Positions 47,034 to 58,499 are shown, numbered from the stretch's first letter. The stretch: DNA of 64,000 nucleotides from Flammula alnicola (GCA_015499995.1 JADNRV010000003.1:372001-436000), one strand, 5' to 3'. Notes: generated from the sequence alone by a model not told the origin. A program made the numbers and translations.

Positions 47034-50000
47034 ATGTCCATCAGCTCTGGTGCTTCCTGGAATATCCCTCCGCCAACTTACGACGCTCGCTCTCCGTCCA
47101 CGTCCTACATGACAACTACTCTGACGCCCTATCTCACATTACCCCATCTTCTCTCGCTAACATGGCTGGCGTACCCAATTCTTTCGCTCATCTTCGTCGC
47201 GTTCCGTCTCCAGCTCTCCCTTGCGGATGCACAGAGTGCAGTGGTTAGCGCCAAGGGCGACCTTCTGACCAGCTGCAAGGCTGCGGAACAGGCTGCCACC
47301 TCTGCTGCCAGTATGCCACGTTTTATGGCTCTCGCCACTAACAAGCAATATGCCGACGCCGTTAATGCTTCAATGAATGCTGCCCGCGCCGCTCTCGTTC
47401 TCGCCTTGACCGTAATGGAAGCCATCATCAATTTTATTGTCGATTTATATCGCTCGACCTTTCTCTGCTTCCTCGAGTTGGTGATTAGAGGTGGACTTGC
47501 TATTTTGATTGGAGCCGTCCAGGAGGTGAGCAAACATGCAAGTATCCTGTACTCGTATGTTAATGATTTCTTCAGATCAACAACGTCCTCCAAAGCGTTA
47601 CAAGCAGTCTACGGACTGGCATTCAGAGCGACATTGCATCTGCCAATAATGTAATCACAACCGCCATCAACGCCATCAACAAAGTCAATCCTTTTGGAAA
47701 CATTACTCCCCCGCAAATCACTGTCCCAAGTCTTGACAGTCTGCAGAATATTTCTCTCCCCGCCTCTTTCGAACAGGCATTGACTAACATCAACGCGTCC
47801 ATTCCTTCCGTGGCCGATATCAAGGACAAGGTTGACAGCGTGTAAGATTATATTTCCCCCCCCCGCAAGCCCGAGACTCATGACTTTCTCCAGGATTGAC
47901 ACCCCATTCGAGCTCTTGAAAAAAGACATAAACGACACGTTTGCGGGTATCTCTTTCGACCCAGAAGGTCTTCCCGTTCCGGAACTGAACCAACTCTCTT
48001 TCTGCAATGATCTCGACACCTCAGTTATTGACGATATTGGACGCGACTTTGTCAAGACTGCGAAAATCGGAGTGGTCATCCTTATTCTTCTCGCTCTCCT
48101 TCTTATCGGGTTCAACTGCCTCCTGACCTGGTACAAGTGGCGCTGCATGAAAAATCACCTCGAATACACCCGCCAGGCATGGATGACCGATCCTACCATC
48201 GTACACACCAAGTCCATTTCCACGACTTCGCCTCAGGTCACTCTCAGCGACCACAACTTGCTCATGCTTCAAGCGAACTCGGAGCATCCGTTGATTACTA
48301 GGATTATGAATGTCCTGTCGGCGCACTTCCGCTTGACTCCGGCCCAGCACACACACATACAGTGGTTCCTGCATTACATCTTCTACCCACCTGCGCTGGC
48401 GTGCTTCCTCATTGGCTTCTTTGGTCTTCTGTCTGTCCAGGTCCAATTACTGGCTGTGGGTACGCTGGAGCACAAGTACCAAGCAAGAGCAGCCGCGACC
48501 GTGACGGATTTCTCGACGATCATCGCGACCACGATTAACCAGAGCATGTACAACCAGTCCAGCCTCTATGCGAACGACGTCAACGGCCGCGTCGACACCA
48601 TCCAGTCCACGATTAACGACGGCGTCTTCGGATGGGTCAACGGCACCACGACCACGCTCAACAACACCATCAACGAGTTCTACACCGACATCCAGAACGC
48701 TGTCACGACCGTCTTTGGCGGCACGATCCTCGAGAGCCCCGCAAACGACTTCCTGGCGTGTTTCCTCGGGGGCAAGGTCGACGCGATCGAGAGCGCGCTG
48801 ACGTTCCTGCACGACAACCTCAATGTCGACATCCCGCGCGTGAACCAGTCGGTGCTCGTCCTCTCGCCGGAATCTGTCAATGAAGCCGCACAGCCCATCG
48901 CCGCTGCGGCCATTGGCGGCGGCAGCGGCGACGACCAGGGGCTGATTGGCCGACTGGTCAATTCGTACGCGGCGTCGTTGAAGAAGGAGCGCGTGATGTT
49001 TGGGGTTTTCATGGCACTTTGGGGTGTGGTCGTCCTCATGGGTCTCGGAGTCGTGCTTTACCACTCCTTTGGCCGGCCTTACCTCGAGAAGAGGGGCAGG
49101 AGGCGATGGGAAGCTGAGCAGCGTGCGGCATCGAGGGCGTTTCGCAGTTCAATGGCGGCGGTGGTGGTGGCGGAGGAGACGAGAAAATCACGTCGTATCG
49201 CTCGTTTTCCCCATTGCCGTCGCCTAGAGGAAGCGCGTTCAAGCCTTTCTGGTCTTCGAGGTCCAATTCGCCAGAGAACCACGCGTCGTCGGCGGCTTCG
49301 TCTCAAGAGACTCTTGGTCAGAGCAATAATTCGGATAGGCCTTGGGAGACTGCGTTCGCTGCGCCTGTAAACGCACAAGCTGCGCCAGCACCCGCGGTTG
49401 CCCAGAAAAAGACCGGCGGTGCCAAGCTCCTAGCCATTGGCCGTAAGGCCATGCTTCGAGGCGAACGCTTGAAGAAGGACGGCAGCGATGAAGAGATACA
49501 GGCCCCTCTGGAGCCTCCCGCTGTCGCCAGTTCCCACAACCCCAGCACAGCGTGGTACAGCAAGATGACTGCGTTCCTCTCACGGACAGAAACGGACGAC
49601 CAAAAGGACAACCAAAAGAATGTAGATTTCTGGGACCAGTCAGCGATGAAGCAGGAGACGCAAGAGAGGGGGCGCCCGAAACCGAAGCTGCAGATTTATA
49701 CCCAGCGAGGATTGGAGAAGTATGGCCCGCCTCCGAGGCAGTCGCAGCAATGGGAACAGCAGCGGGCTCAAGTGGGCTCGCGCTGGTCAATAACACCTGA
49801 CGCTACAAAGACGACGTATATGAGCATCATGACGCCGACAAAGAAGTTTACCTACCTTGCCCCCTCCTCTGCCTCCGCTACTGTCGTGCAAACGCCCACG
49901 GTGGTCGTTTCGCCACCAGCATCTCATTCTCCTTCTTACTCAGCCTTCCCTTACCCACCTATTGGCGTCCCTATTAGATCGAGGCAGCAAAATACAGACG

Positions 50001-50596
50001 TCCCACTTGATGTTGGATCGTCTTATGACGACCCGTTCATGGCTAGCCCCGGACCTGCCAGTATCCTTCCTATTCCTTTGCATAACGGCTTTGACAGCCT
50101 CCAGACACAAGCACAAGCACCACAACAGGCGCGCGCCTACCCTTCGCCTCCTCGACACCCACAGCTTCAGACCGCCTTTGGCCACAGAAGGCGACAAGAC
50201 TCGTCTCCTCCGCCGCCGCTCAAGTCGCCCAGGATGTTCCAGCCCCAAGTCGCACTGGCTCCTCCTCCCACTCCGCAAGACAGGCACCGTCGGACGTCCT
50301 CGATGGGCACCACATCTCAATGGCGCGTGACGAACGCGGCTCCAGGCGACTCTGCGGCTTCGTCCGTGGCGTCTCTGAAGCTGACAACGTCTGCAACGAC
50401 CAACGGCAACGAGATAACGGAGACCTCGGTGACGCCAGTCACCCGGCTGCTGACGACGACGCATGCGCGGCAGAGCTCGAGTGTCAATCCGTTCATAACG
50501 CCCTTTGACGACGAGCACAGGGTGACGATCGACCATCCGACTGGGATGGCGGCGAGGAAGAGCATGCAGACGAATCCTTTTGCGCATGCTATTTGA
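47034..50596 (+). CDS. PRM1: plasma membrane fusion protein Prm1, with an apparent one-base frameshift
   Basis: A multispan glycoprotein required for plasma-membrane fusion of mating cells or hyphae. Exons: 47034-47525, 47576-47841 and 47894-50596. Four membrane spans: [16 protein letters not shown] (about 44-59), [40 protein letters not shown] and [18 protein letters not shown]. The two luminal loops hold many N-x-S/T sites and single cysteines in LSFCNDLD (about 289) and DFLACFLGG (about 541), the positions of the family's covalent dimer bond. After [15 protein letters not shown] the frame slips at GCGGC (49125-49129). The following sequence reads on in the -1 frame as [12 protein letters not shown] and a long Ser/Pro-rich tail to the stop at 50596, about 1150 residues in all. 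Unshifted, translation would run through basic, Arg-rich sequence and stop at 49370. Confidence 0.9.
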
Positions 50597-51047
50597 TTCG
50601 GCTGATTGATTGACGTTTTTCATGAAACCCATTAACGAATGAACCGCAGGTGCATGTACGCTTTTCTTTTGACATGACTTGCTATCTGTTTCTTCCCAAC
50701 TCCTGCTTGCTATTACGACTACAACAATTTCTCACTAATCCGTTCTCAATCAAGCTCACGCTTCTCGCCCATCCTTACTGGCAAACTGCTGTATTTACAT
50801 ACATATCTTTCCTTCAACTTGTTGTATAATTACAAACCCGCTCACTACGTATCATCATGAATACTTCGTGCTCATCTGGACATCGAGGCGACCTGTAGCA
50901 ATCTTTTCATATTCACAATATTGTATATACGTAACGCATGTTGTCTATCCTTCCTTTAAATACAATTACATAGATGTTAAACTGCGAAGATCTGATAAAA
51001 TTGCACAAAGTATGGCATCGGAGAATGCTCTTTCAAGATTCTGCTTA
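50597..51047. other. gap between convergent PRM1 and the HECT-like gene
   Basis: A 451-bp, AT-rich 3' intergenic interval. Nothing recognisable was seen. Confidence 0.5.
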
Positions 51048-53015
51048 TCAAACGCCACTCTTTGTATTGTCTTCGTCCTCTGCGATCGAGAGATCTTCCA
51101 AGTCCGAAATCAAAGTTGCCTCCCGCTATTGTATTATCAACAATTATTCCAATTACTCCCAGTAAAAATGGAACTTACCCAGCTACAATCGGTTATAGCA
51201 CCGATGAGGCTGCCTTCCATGGCTTCAAAATTTTCGAATGGAGGTATATAGAGGATATGTTCAGGGGTATCTTCCAATTTATCAGGCACAGCGCGTTCCA
51301 CGTTGCCCAGGATAGTGACGCGGCGGATTTCGCCATCCGGTGCAGAGAGCACCTTGACCTGGTCTGTGGCGGGAACGCGCTTCAAGCCAGTGACGTACTG
51401 GAACAACGTGCGTTGACGCTCAAGAGACCAAGAGCGGACAACTTTCCAGAATAAGTCCAGATGGGTATATGGCGTCAAATCTCCATCGGAGTCGTCGGCA
51501 GTGCTCTTGGAGCATTCATCTCTGAGAGAGAAACGAGAAGATGAGAAGACCAACAAGCAATGATTGTAAACACAGAACGTACATATCAATCACAGAGATA
51601 CCGCCGATAAGCTTCTCAATTTCTGGCCGCGTGTAGCCCAAGAAGATGTCTCGCTTGCGGAGAAGCTCTCGGAAACCGTCCACAAGCGCTCGCATCTGGA
51701 GACCAGCCCCACCAGAGCACCGATGGATAGCCAAGGCTTCGAAAAATTCCTCTTCGTCGTCGAGGTGCAAGAACTCATCATCGGAGCCATTCTCCAGTGG
51801 CTTGACTTCGACGAGGAAAGGCTTTCCAGTACGCCTGTCAATAAGTTTGTATGTTGCCAACATACGCTTTCCATTGATGCTGATGAAAAATAATCAGAGA
51901 TGGTCGACCGTTTGTACAAGAACCAAGTCTTCAAGCGACTTACTTCTTTATCTTTGCGATTGATTTCATTAGAGCGCTCTTGTCAGAGCCGTTATCTGAC
52001 TTCTGAGTCGAAATCAATACTGGATACAATAGTTGTACCAGTTGGGGATCAATCAAAAGGCCGTGTATGATTGCCATGCTATGGATTCGTCCAATGAATT
52101 TGTAGTATTCAAGGTACTGGGGTTTCTTGTTGGACGTCGGGTCAATCTTCAAGCTGCCTGTCTCGTCTTTCTTGAAGAATCCGGACGCTGGATCAAAGAG
52201 CCTTTCTAACAAGAGATTGGACCAGTCTCTGTGGAAGTACATTGAAATTAAATTATAGTCGAGGTTTAGGAGGGTGGTCATGATAAGACTGACCTGACGA
52301 CGTTCATGTGTGCCTCTCCTTCAAATGATACTTTGAGTTGGCGTTTAAGATCGAGGGCCGTTGCTTTACTGATAATAGCAAAACTCTCTTCAACGATGTG
52401 ACTCCTGCGAACGCCGATCTGAAAGACTCCTGGCTGGATATCTTGACGTTGCATTCTGTGGAGGTACTGTATCTTTCTGCGGAACACGGACAACGGGTCC
52501 ATCTGGTAGGTCGTGGTCCTCGGGTCCTGCCAAGTCGTCGTTCTCGTGTTGTGATCCACAAAGTACGTGCTCTTGTTACCGGGGAGTACGCGGACCTCCC
52601 AACCTTTAGGAAGGGGTCCCAACTCCTTTGCCACAGCATCGAGAGATGAAGGTTGAACCCAAGTCGTCGTGCGCGTGTTATGGTTCAAGTAGTATTTCCG
52701 ACCCTTGTTATCAAGACGCCACTCCCATCCTCCAGGAAGAGGAAAAGGAACGTCGTCGGTTGCAGGAGAGGAGCCATCGGATGACGGACGGTCCCACGTC
52801 GTGGTACAGGTGTTATGATCGAGATAGTACTTCCGGCCTTTCTCGTCGAATCGGCTCTCCCACCCTTTTGGGAGAGTGCTTTCGTCGACATCAGGGTCTG
52901 TGGCCTTGCGTTGAGAGTCAAGCTGAAGAGGTTCGTTGGCCGATGCCATCGAAGGATGCGACTTGCTATGGGGAGGCGGTGTAGAAGAAGCAGAAGTTAA
53001 TACCTTTAAGGCCAT
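51048..53015 (-). CDS. WW-HECT-like protein lacking the catalytic cysteine (Rsp5/Nedd4 relative)
   Basis: This gene resembles the C-terminal two thirds of Nedd4/Rsp5 ubiquitin ligases. Exons: 52294-53015, 51944-52228, 51583-51879, 51179-51521 and 51048-51125. Three WW domains are clear: LPKGWESRFDEKGRKYYLDH, LPGGWEWRLDNKGRKYYLNH and LPKGWEVRVLPGNKSTYFVD, each followed by T-T-T-W-x-x-P. A HECT N-lobe follows (PQYLEYYKFIGRIHSMAIIH; GFRELLRKRDI; RPEIEKLIGGISVIDM), then a C-lobe (FWKVVRSWSLERQRTLFQYV; TGLKRVP). Where Rsp5 has LPKSHTCFNR and the active-site Cys, this protein reads VPDKLEDTPEHILYIPPF, with no Cys. It also lacks an N-terminal C2 domain and the usual acidic -GFGQE end. The frame stays open upstream to an ATG at 53264, only 3 bp from the upstream neighbour's stop, so ATG 53015 is preferred. 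It may be an inactive, substrate-binding pseudo-ligase. Confidence 0.8.
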
Positions 53016-53266
53016 GATGAACTGCGAAGAGAAGTCCAGTAAACAGTTGGGATGATCGATGGGCGCCTGTGCCACTGGCAATGTTGATGAGTTTGATCCG
53101 GACAGGCTTGCCGCTTGCCGATAACGCCGCCGTTGTTTAGCAGCTGAAGGTTGCGTAAGATAAATATTCTGCGAAATCAATGCGAAATCGGGTGCATTTT
53201 GTAATACGAAATATGAAGAAACGTGTAATAGTATCGAAGTAAGGCAGATCCCCCCTTCGGCCATAA

Positions 53267-54370
53267 TTACAACAGATCAGCTTCAACCGCAGCCCACAGA
53301 TATTTCAGTTGGCCGTGCATTCCGACATACGTCCACAGGAGCAGGTGTTTGACGAAACCCACAATGCACGGAAGAGAAAGTTGTCGCAGGCTGTTCAGAA
53401 GATTAGCGCTCCTAGAGTCCGCAGTAAAGAGCAGTGTAAAATATAATAGAGGTGTGGTATTGTATGAAAGAGGTATACAGAGAATGAGAATGAGTTGAGA
53501 ATGAGAAGTAAATAAAAATAAAAAGAAACTAAAACAAGAACGTCTCGATGTCAGGAAAGGATTTCCTCTATTCAAGTGCATAGGAATATCATCGACATCG
53601 AGAGCCTCGCCGGAGCCAAGGTGTCCATCATCGACAAGAGTAGATTGGTCTTGTCGCTTGCCCGTACGCCTGACCATCCTATTGCGCAGAGAGGATGGGG
53701 GAGCCTTGAGACCCAAATCCAGCTGGCGCTTTTGCTCCTCATCGGGAGTCGGGTAGTGGGACTTGAGGGTCGAGTCAGTATCCCTCTGAACATCCAGGAG
53801 TGACAGGTCACCAACCGAGAAAGCCGAGCCCAATTCTTTTGGTAACTGGTCGACTTCCCGCCTTCCAACTTGCCCGTTAATTAACGGTAACTCGTTAATA
53901 GTCGTCTCGACGCCTAGGTCTCTCGTCACTGCAGCGTCCGAAACATCCGTCCGTTGTGTAATTGCTTCAATGATCGGCACGACCCGGCGAGTTAAAGAGT
54001 CGCCCAAAACCCCTGCCAAAAGAGTGTCAACGCTGTCGATAGCCGAGACACCTGAGCCGCGGGAAGAAAGTAGCCCGGCAATATTTCCGGCATTGGCTGG
54101 CAAAGTACGTCGAGCAAGTGGCGCAACCTCCGGGGCGGCTCCGGCAGGAGGAGATTGGTCGTTGGAGGCCTCCATGCCAGTGCTCGAGCTGAAATCCGCA
54201 GTATGGATCTGGCGGTCATGGTGAGTGCTCATCCCACGAAGCTTGTAGGTTCCACTGCCTTCCGGGTTCCCGTCGCGTCTGGATGTCAAGGCGTTGGCGA
54301 TAGTTGCAGCGTTGACGCCCATGTTGAGCAGAGAGAGTGCAGGTACGATGACATATGTGAAGTTACGCAT
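53267..54370 (-). CDS. secreted protein with multiple dibasic sites (unknown)
   Basis: I do not recognise a family. The frame begins MRNFTYVIVPALSLLNMGVN, a signal peptide with a likely cut after VNA. The next ~250 residues are hydrophilic and contain repeated Kex2-type dibasic sites (TSRRDG, LARRTL, LTRRVV, GRREVD, QKRQLD, VRRTGKRQD). The last ~95 codons, from about 53550 down, are unusually hydrophobic and Phe/Leu-rich (SFFLFLFTSHSQLILILC), as expected if an intron were being translated. A CTCTAG acceptor-like site near 53411 supports a final exon encoding LLNSLRQLSLPCIVGFVKHL. The 3' structure is therefore uncertain, and no clean in-phase donor was found. Confidence 0.5.
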   Translation of the reverse strand: MRNFTYVIVPALSLLNMGVNAATIANALTSRRDGNPEGSGTYKLRGMSTHHDRQIHTADFSSSTGMEASNDQSPPAGAAPEVAPLARRTLPANAGNIAGLLSSRGSGVSAIDSVDTLLAGVLGDSLTRRVVPIIEAITQRTDVSDAAVTRDLGVETTINELPLINGQVGRREVDQLPKELGSAFSVGDLSLLDVQRDTDSTLKSHYPTPDEEQKRQLDLGLKAPPSSLRNRMVRRTGKRQDQSTLVDDGHLGSGEALDVDDIPMHLNRGNPFLTSRRSCFSFFLFLFTSHSQLILILCIPLSYNTTPLLYFTLLFTADSRSANLLNSLRQLSLPCIVGFVKHLLLWTYVGMHGQLKYLWAAVEADLL

Positions 54371-55787
54371 GGCAGTGAATTACTGGTAGGTCTAAGAGAC
54401 GGTCGGTGTTGAGAAGCAAGAGTGCGATGGCTGGTAATCCCCTTCCTGGAGTAATTATATATCGATGTGGCTGACTCCAAGCGGAATATCGAAGTGGACC
54501 AACTCGTCCGAGTCGTGCATTTCAGTCAGCCATTGGCCATGTCCAAAAGCGAGGAAACAGTATCTCTGATCAGTCAGGCCGACTCTAGACAGTTAAGAGA
54601 ATATGACGGATCCGGAAGGAAGTCGAAAGGGTTTCCAAAACTTTCCAGCGGCTCTGGATAGATATTTCGAGGATGACGACAGCTATGATAGCGAATTCTT
54701 GTGAAGGTCTAGGCTCTGGATCAATCAGACAATCCTGGTAAGAAAGAAGAAGAAAACACCCCATGCCCACGCAGGAAAACTAATACCATATATGGCAAAT
54801 ACAGAAAAGGATGCCATCACATCTCTGCAGCACTTGGCAGCCGCGCCTTGCCAGTGATAGACATGAATAAGCGCGGTCAGATATATGCTGCTGTCCCAAA
54901 GTTGTTTCGCTTTACGGCCGAACCTCTTCTCGCGCCGCATCGGCCTATCTGCTCAGAACGTTCGTCCTGATCGTGGTTTAAGGAATGACTGGACAATGTT
55001 CAGCGAAATATGCTGTAAAAGTATAAGGGCGATATATGTACAGATTCTCACCTATATAGGGTTCGAAGCTCCCACCACAGCGAAAGCTAAATAAATTTAA
55101 ACAGACTTAACATAAGAGAACTACACATGTCAAGCGGGAGAATTACTTTTCGATGATCGCGTGCATTTCCGTCCGGTTCTCGTCATTGGCACGGCATATG
55201 GCATCGGTTCAACAACCAAGTCAGTCGCGGACAATTCATCTTTGAAATCTGCGTACATACCGGAATGTGAGAGAGACGGAAATGAGCAAATGTACATCAC
55301 TCATTCACATGTCGCGGCATACGTATACATTATCATGTCGAGATGATGGCATATTACAAGCCTCAGAAATTTTGTTTCTTCTCTTCATGCTGGTATAAAC
55401 AGTATTGGCAACGTCCATGGGATGCTTATGGACGGTGTATCTGCTGGCTTTGGAGAGAACTGTGGACGTGAGAGTTGTGGAGAGGGGAGATTCTAGACAC
55501 CAAAACGACATGGTCGGATGCAGAAAAGATGTCGATATATTATTTGTCGATGTTTCGAGAGGACAATCCGGCCGCGTGATGCACCCGTGCTTATCTTGAG
55601 GGTCACTTTACAGTTGCACCAAGGCACCACCCCCGAGTCCCTGAAACAGGCTTGTTGTCAGGCTTTGTTCAACAGCTGTTCCTGGCCCCTGGTGCTCATT
55701 GTCGGCGGGCAGATTACCAGTTTACAGGCCTTGTCTTTCCTTCTTGCCGCCGTCTTTTACCATCATACCCAGGCAATCGTCCTTGCA
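54371..55787. other. 1.4-kb divergent intergenic region
   Basis: Between the secreted-protein gene (-) and Hsp20-like gene A (+). The frame of gene A is open upstream of its ATG, but the sequence lacks conserved features. A tRNA-like B-box at about 55058 was examined and rejected. Confidence 0.45.
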
Positions 55788-56499
55788 ATGACAATCCCAA
55801 GCGTCGCATCATCCCCATCGTCCTCGTCGTTGATATCATATCCGGGTCCGGAACCTCCCATCATCCTACCGGAGGACTACGAAAACAATGGACGGCCGTC
55901 AAGTAGCAGCAGCAGCCGAATCTTCTTAAGCAGCACGCCTGCGCCCGACAGCACGATCGAGGTGCACTCGCTACAGCACGAGTACCAGCTGCATGTGAGG
56001 CTACCGGGATTCAGCTGGGATGGAATTACGCTGGCGACGAAGAGGAGACGAATCCTGCACGTAGTTGCGGATCGATGGGACAATGGAGGAGGTGGGCGTC
56101 TATTTTCTTGTTAGGCTTTAACCTTTCGATCGCGCTTCTTTCCGACATTTAAAAAGTCTGGCTTAGATCGCCCGCCCTGCGCCCTCCGCTTGACCAATGA
56201 CTGCCCTCTTCTCTGTTCTGTCTTCGCATGAGAACCAGGGTGATGTCATTGTCATCATTTTCTGTCTTCTCGCTTTGATTTGTCCCCAAAAAATCTCGCG
56301 GAAACACTGCATGGCTCACTGTTGTTCATAAATAGGCCATTTCGAACGTCGTGTTGCCTTTGGCTACGATGCGGATTTGAGTCAAGTAAAAGCCGACTTT
56401 AATGGCGAAATGCTTCGCGTGAGCATACCACGGCGTGCTTCGACAGTCACTTCTGTTCAAGCACCGACGAGATATGCGCCCATCGGAAGGTCGTCTTGA
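55788..56499 (+). CDS. Hsp20/alpha-crystallin-like protein, copy A
   Basis: A small heat-shock-type protein of 155 residues. Exons are 55788-56091 and 56336-56499, split by a 244-nt intron, long for this window. The Ser/Pro-rich N-terminus (SSPSSSSLISYPGPEPP) precedes an alpha-crystallin-like core: EYQLHVRLPGFSWDGITLAT, KRRRILHVVADRW, HFERRVAFGYDADLSQVKAD and FNGEMLRVSIPRR. The last segment corresponds to the conserved A-x-x-x-N-G-x-L of Hsp20 proteins. ATG 55788 was chosen as the first Met after a leader-like region; an open frame extends further upstream. It has a close relative on the opposite strand at 63682-64000. Confidence 0.75.
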
Positions 56500-57570
56500 C
56501 CCGTCTCGCTAACAACGTCGTGCATTTGAGCCTCGAGCCTGGTATGACTCCCTGTAAAATCGCCCACGACAAATGCCTTGAAGTGATGGATATACGTCAA
56601 TGGTTAGCGCGAATTTCGGAAGAGATCCTTTAAACATTCACTTTTCCAAATCAATCCGCATGAAGAAACACGGTCCAAATCTCACGAAGTGCTCGAATTC
56701 GGTGGATGCTATCGACTATCTGTCGGCGCTCTTTTGTTTTCCCACATCAGGGGCCGTTCCTCATTTTAGATAGTATCTTCTAACCATTTGCTTTAAACGT
56801 ATCCTTACCTGCATTTTCGCTGACTTCCAATAAGTATTACCATCTCTCACTACCACTGTCGTTTCCGTCGCTTTGAATTTGTTGTCCTTTTTTGCCTCTT
56901 GCCTACTTTTTTGCCTCTTGCCTACCAATTTGTGTACCAATACCCAACTTAGACTTTTCGGCCCGTTGTAGCCTTTCAAATTTGCTGATCTCAATATTAT
57001 ACCATGGCCAATTTTGTCCCAAAACCTGAACTAGACTTTCAGCTGGCTCATCTATGCTTCAAGCTCTTTCGACTTTCCCTTGAAAATAAAAGGTCGACTG
57101 CGTCTCCAGCGCCTTGCTGCATCAGTCACATTTGTTACGCCTTAAGTGTCATAAGGATAAGGCTCACCATTTCAGAGACTACTTATGTATAGAGACAACT
57201 ATGTTTAGAGAAGACAGGCGAAGGTATTATGATTTCAAAGCGTCCTACATCGTCACTGATTTTACACTTCTTGGAAGGGCTAGGTTGAGCTGAACAAAGA
57301 AACAGCTTCATATTCTATCGACTAACTGGATCTCGTCGCTCATAGCGTCCCAGGCTTCTCTCCCCAGCTGAATCTACACGAATATTCTACTTTAAGTCTT
57401 TAACTTCAATTTCACGACCTCCTTACCGCACCAATTTCCTTCTTCCTCGTCTACTTGGCAACCCCTAGTTGCATTCGCCGCAGTCATCTATGTCGCATTC
57501 TCCCGCTGCCTCTTGTTCGAATTTGGACACCCCATAGGTAAAACACTTGCCCTCGCGGGAGGCTTCACCA
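56500..57570. other. intergenic region downstream of Hsp20-like copy A
   Basis: About 1.1 kb with no recognisable gene. It contains a short direct duplication, TTTTTTGCCTCTTGCCTAC-like, near 56890-56930. Confidence 0.4.
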
Positions 57571-57712
57571 ATGCGGACCGCTGTTGTTGACCCTCAACTT
57601 CAGCGCCGACGCTTCCCGTGCGTTATCATCGGATGTGATCGGCGGTTCACCAGTCAATACACGCTGAAGGTCCACTGCATGGACTCGGAGGCACACAAAC
57701 CCAAGCCTACAG
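57571..57712 (+). pseudogene. truncated C2H2 zinc-finger exon
   Basis: This short frame reads RRRFPCVIIGCDRRFTSQYT then LKVHCMDSEAHKPKP, the first finger of a common fungal C2H2 regulator family (C-x4-C-x12-H then H). It ends at a plausible donor (ACAG|GTATGA). The expected second finger (of the type C-x2/4-C...RKHDRLRH) is not present in the following kilobase. It appears to be a stranded exon fragment. Confidence 0.55.
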
Positions 57713-57880
57713 GTATGAAACTGTACCGCTTTCGAGCAGTCACCTTGGTTTTATTGCACAAGTGGCTATTGAAAATTTTGCAGTGCACTAGTGATATTAT
57801 AAATTAGAATTTGAAACAAGTACAAGATTCGAAAATACGTTATAAGGTGATCGACAAGAACGCAAGTTGAACAAGAATTA

Positions 57881-58032
57881 TATTTGGTGATGATTGACAA
57901 GGAGACGTAACCATTCAAACCAAACAAACAATGGGACAAAACTCGAATTCAAGTTGAATGGGTACAAACTTTTATTTGGTGGTGATTGACAGGAAGACGT
58001 AACCATCCAAACCAAACAAACAATGGACAAAA
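57881..58032. repeat. short tandem duplication (92-bp period)
   Basis: Two ~60-bp blocks (57881-57941 and 57973-58032) share TATTTGGTGRTGATTGACA, the core ACGTAACCATYCAAACCAAA and then CAAACAATGG-GACAAAA. The start-to-start distance is 92 bp. A weaker partial copy may precede them at about 57846. Confidence 0.75.
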
Positions 58033-58499
58033 GTCCTTCCTTATATAGTGAATTTAGACCGGGAGAAGCCTCTCTGCTACGCAGCAAGGCGATTCAGCAA
58101 GGAATGCAGCACTTGCTTGATTTCACACTGAGTTCGTAAAGGTCGCAATCATATCCAATTACTGCCATTATTGGCCCCATCCCTTATTCCTTCGAACACC
58201 CCGGATCTACTTTGTTCGACGACCTAAACAACGGCCGAGTTTGTTGGCAACATATTCTGACCGCCATATAACCCTTGCTTCGGTGGCAAGGCAGATTCAT
58301 TCCAAAGCTCAATCTCGCAGAGATGTCCCCTCGAACTTGCTAATGCGAGTTGATCTGTTGGACAGATAATGACCATACCGGGCGTTGGTGACTCTTGGGC
58401 ACATTACTTACGATGAAGAGCAAATAAGGGTTATCATGAAGGTCGGTAGCTGCATATCTCTGCCCAGTCCTGCTCGATGGCTTAAAAATTGAATTCATG

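Noticed and set aside
48447..49064. Minus-strand 205-codon Arg/Asp/Val-rich frame
   Set aside because: Exact antisense of the GC-rich PRM1 luminal loop.
49082..49142. Explaining the PRM1 frame change by an intron ending at TTTCGCAG
   Set aside because: The only nearby donor in reach gives a 29-nt intron, too short for this genome. The -1 frame already reads conserved-looking sequence upstream of that acceptor.
49940..50632. Minus-strand 230-codon Arg-rich frame
   Set aside because: Antisense of the Pro/Ser-rich PRM1 tail.
54968..55075. tRNA-like A-box (TGGTTTAAGG) and B-box (GGTTCGAAG)
   Set aside because: Spacing is too long, no acceptor stem can be paired and the anticodon arm is missing.
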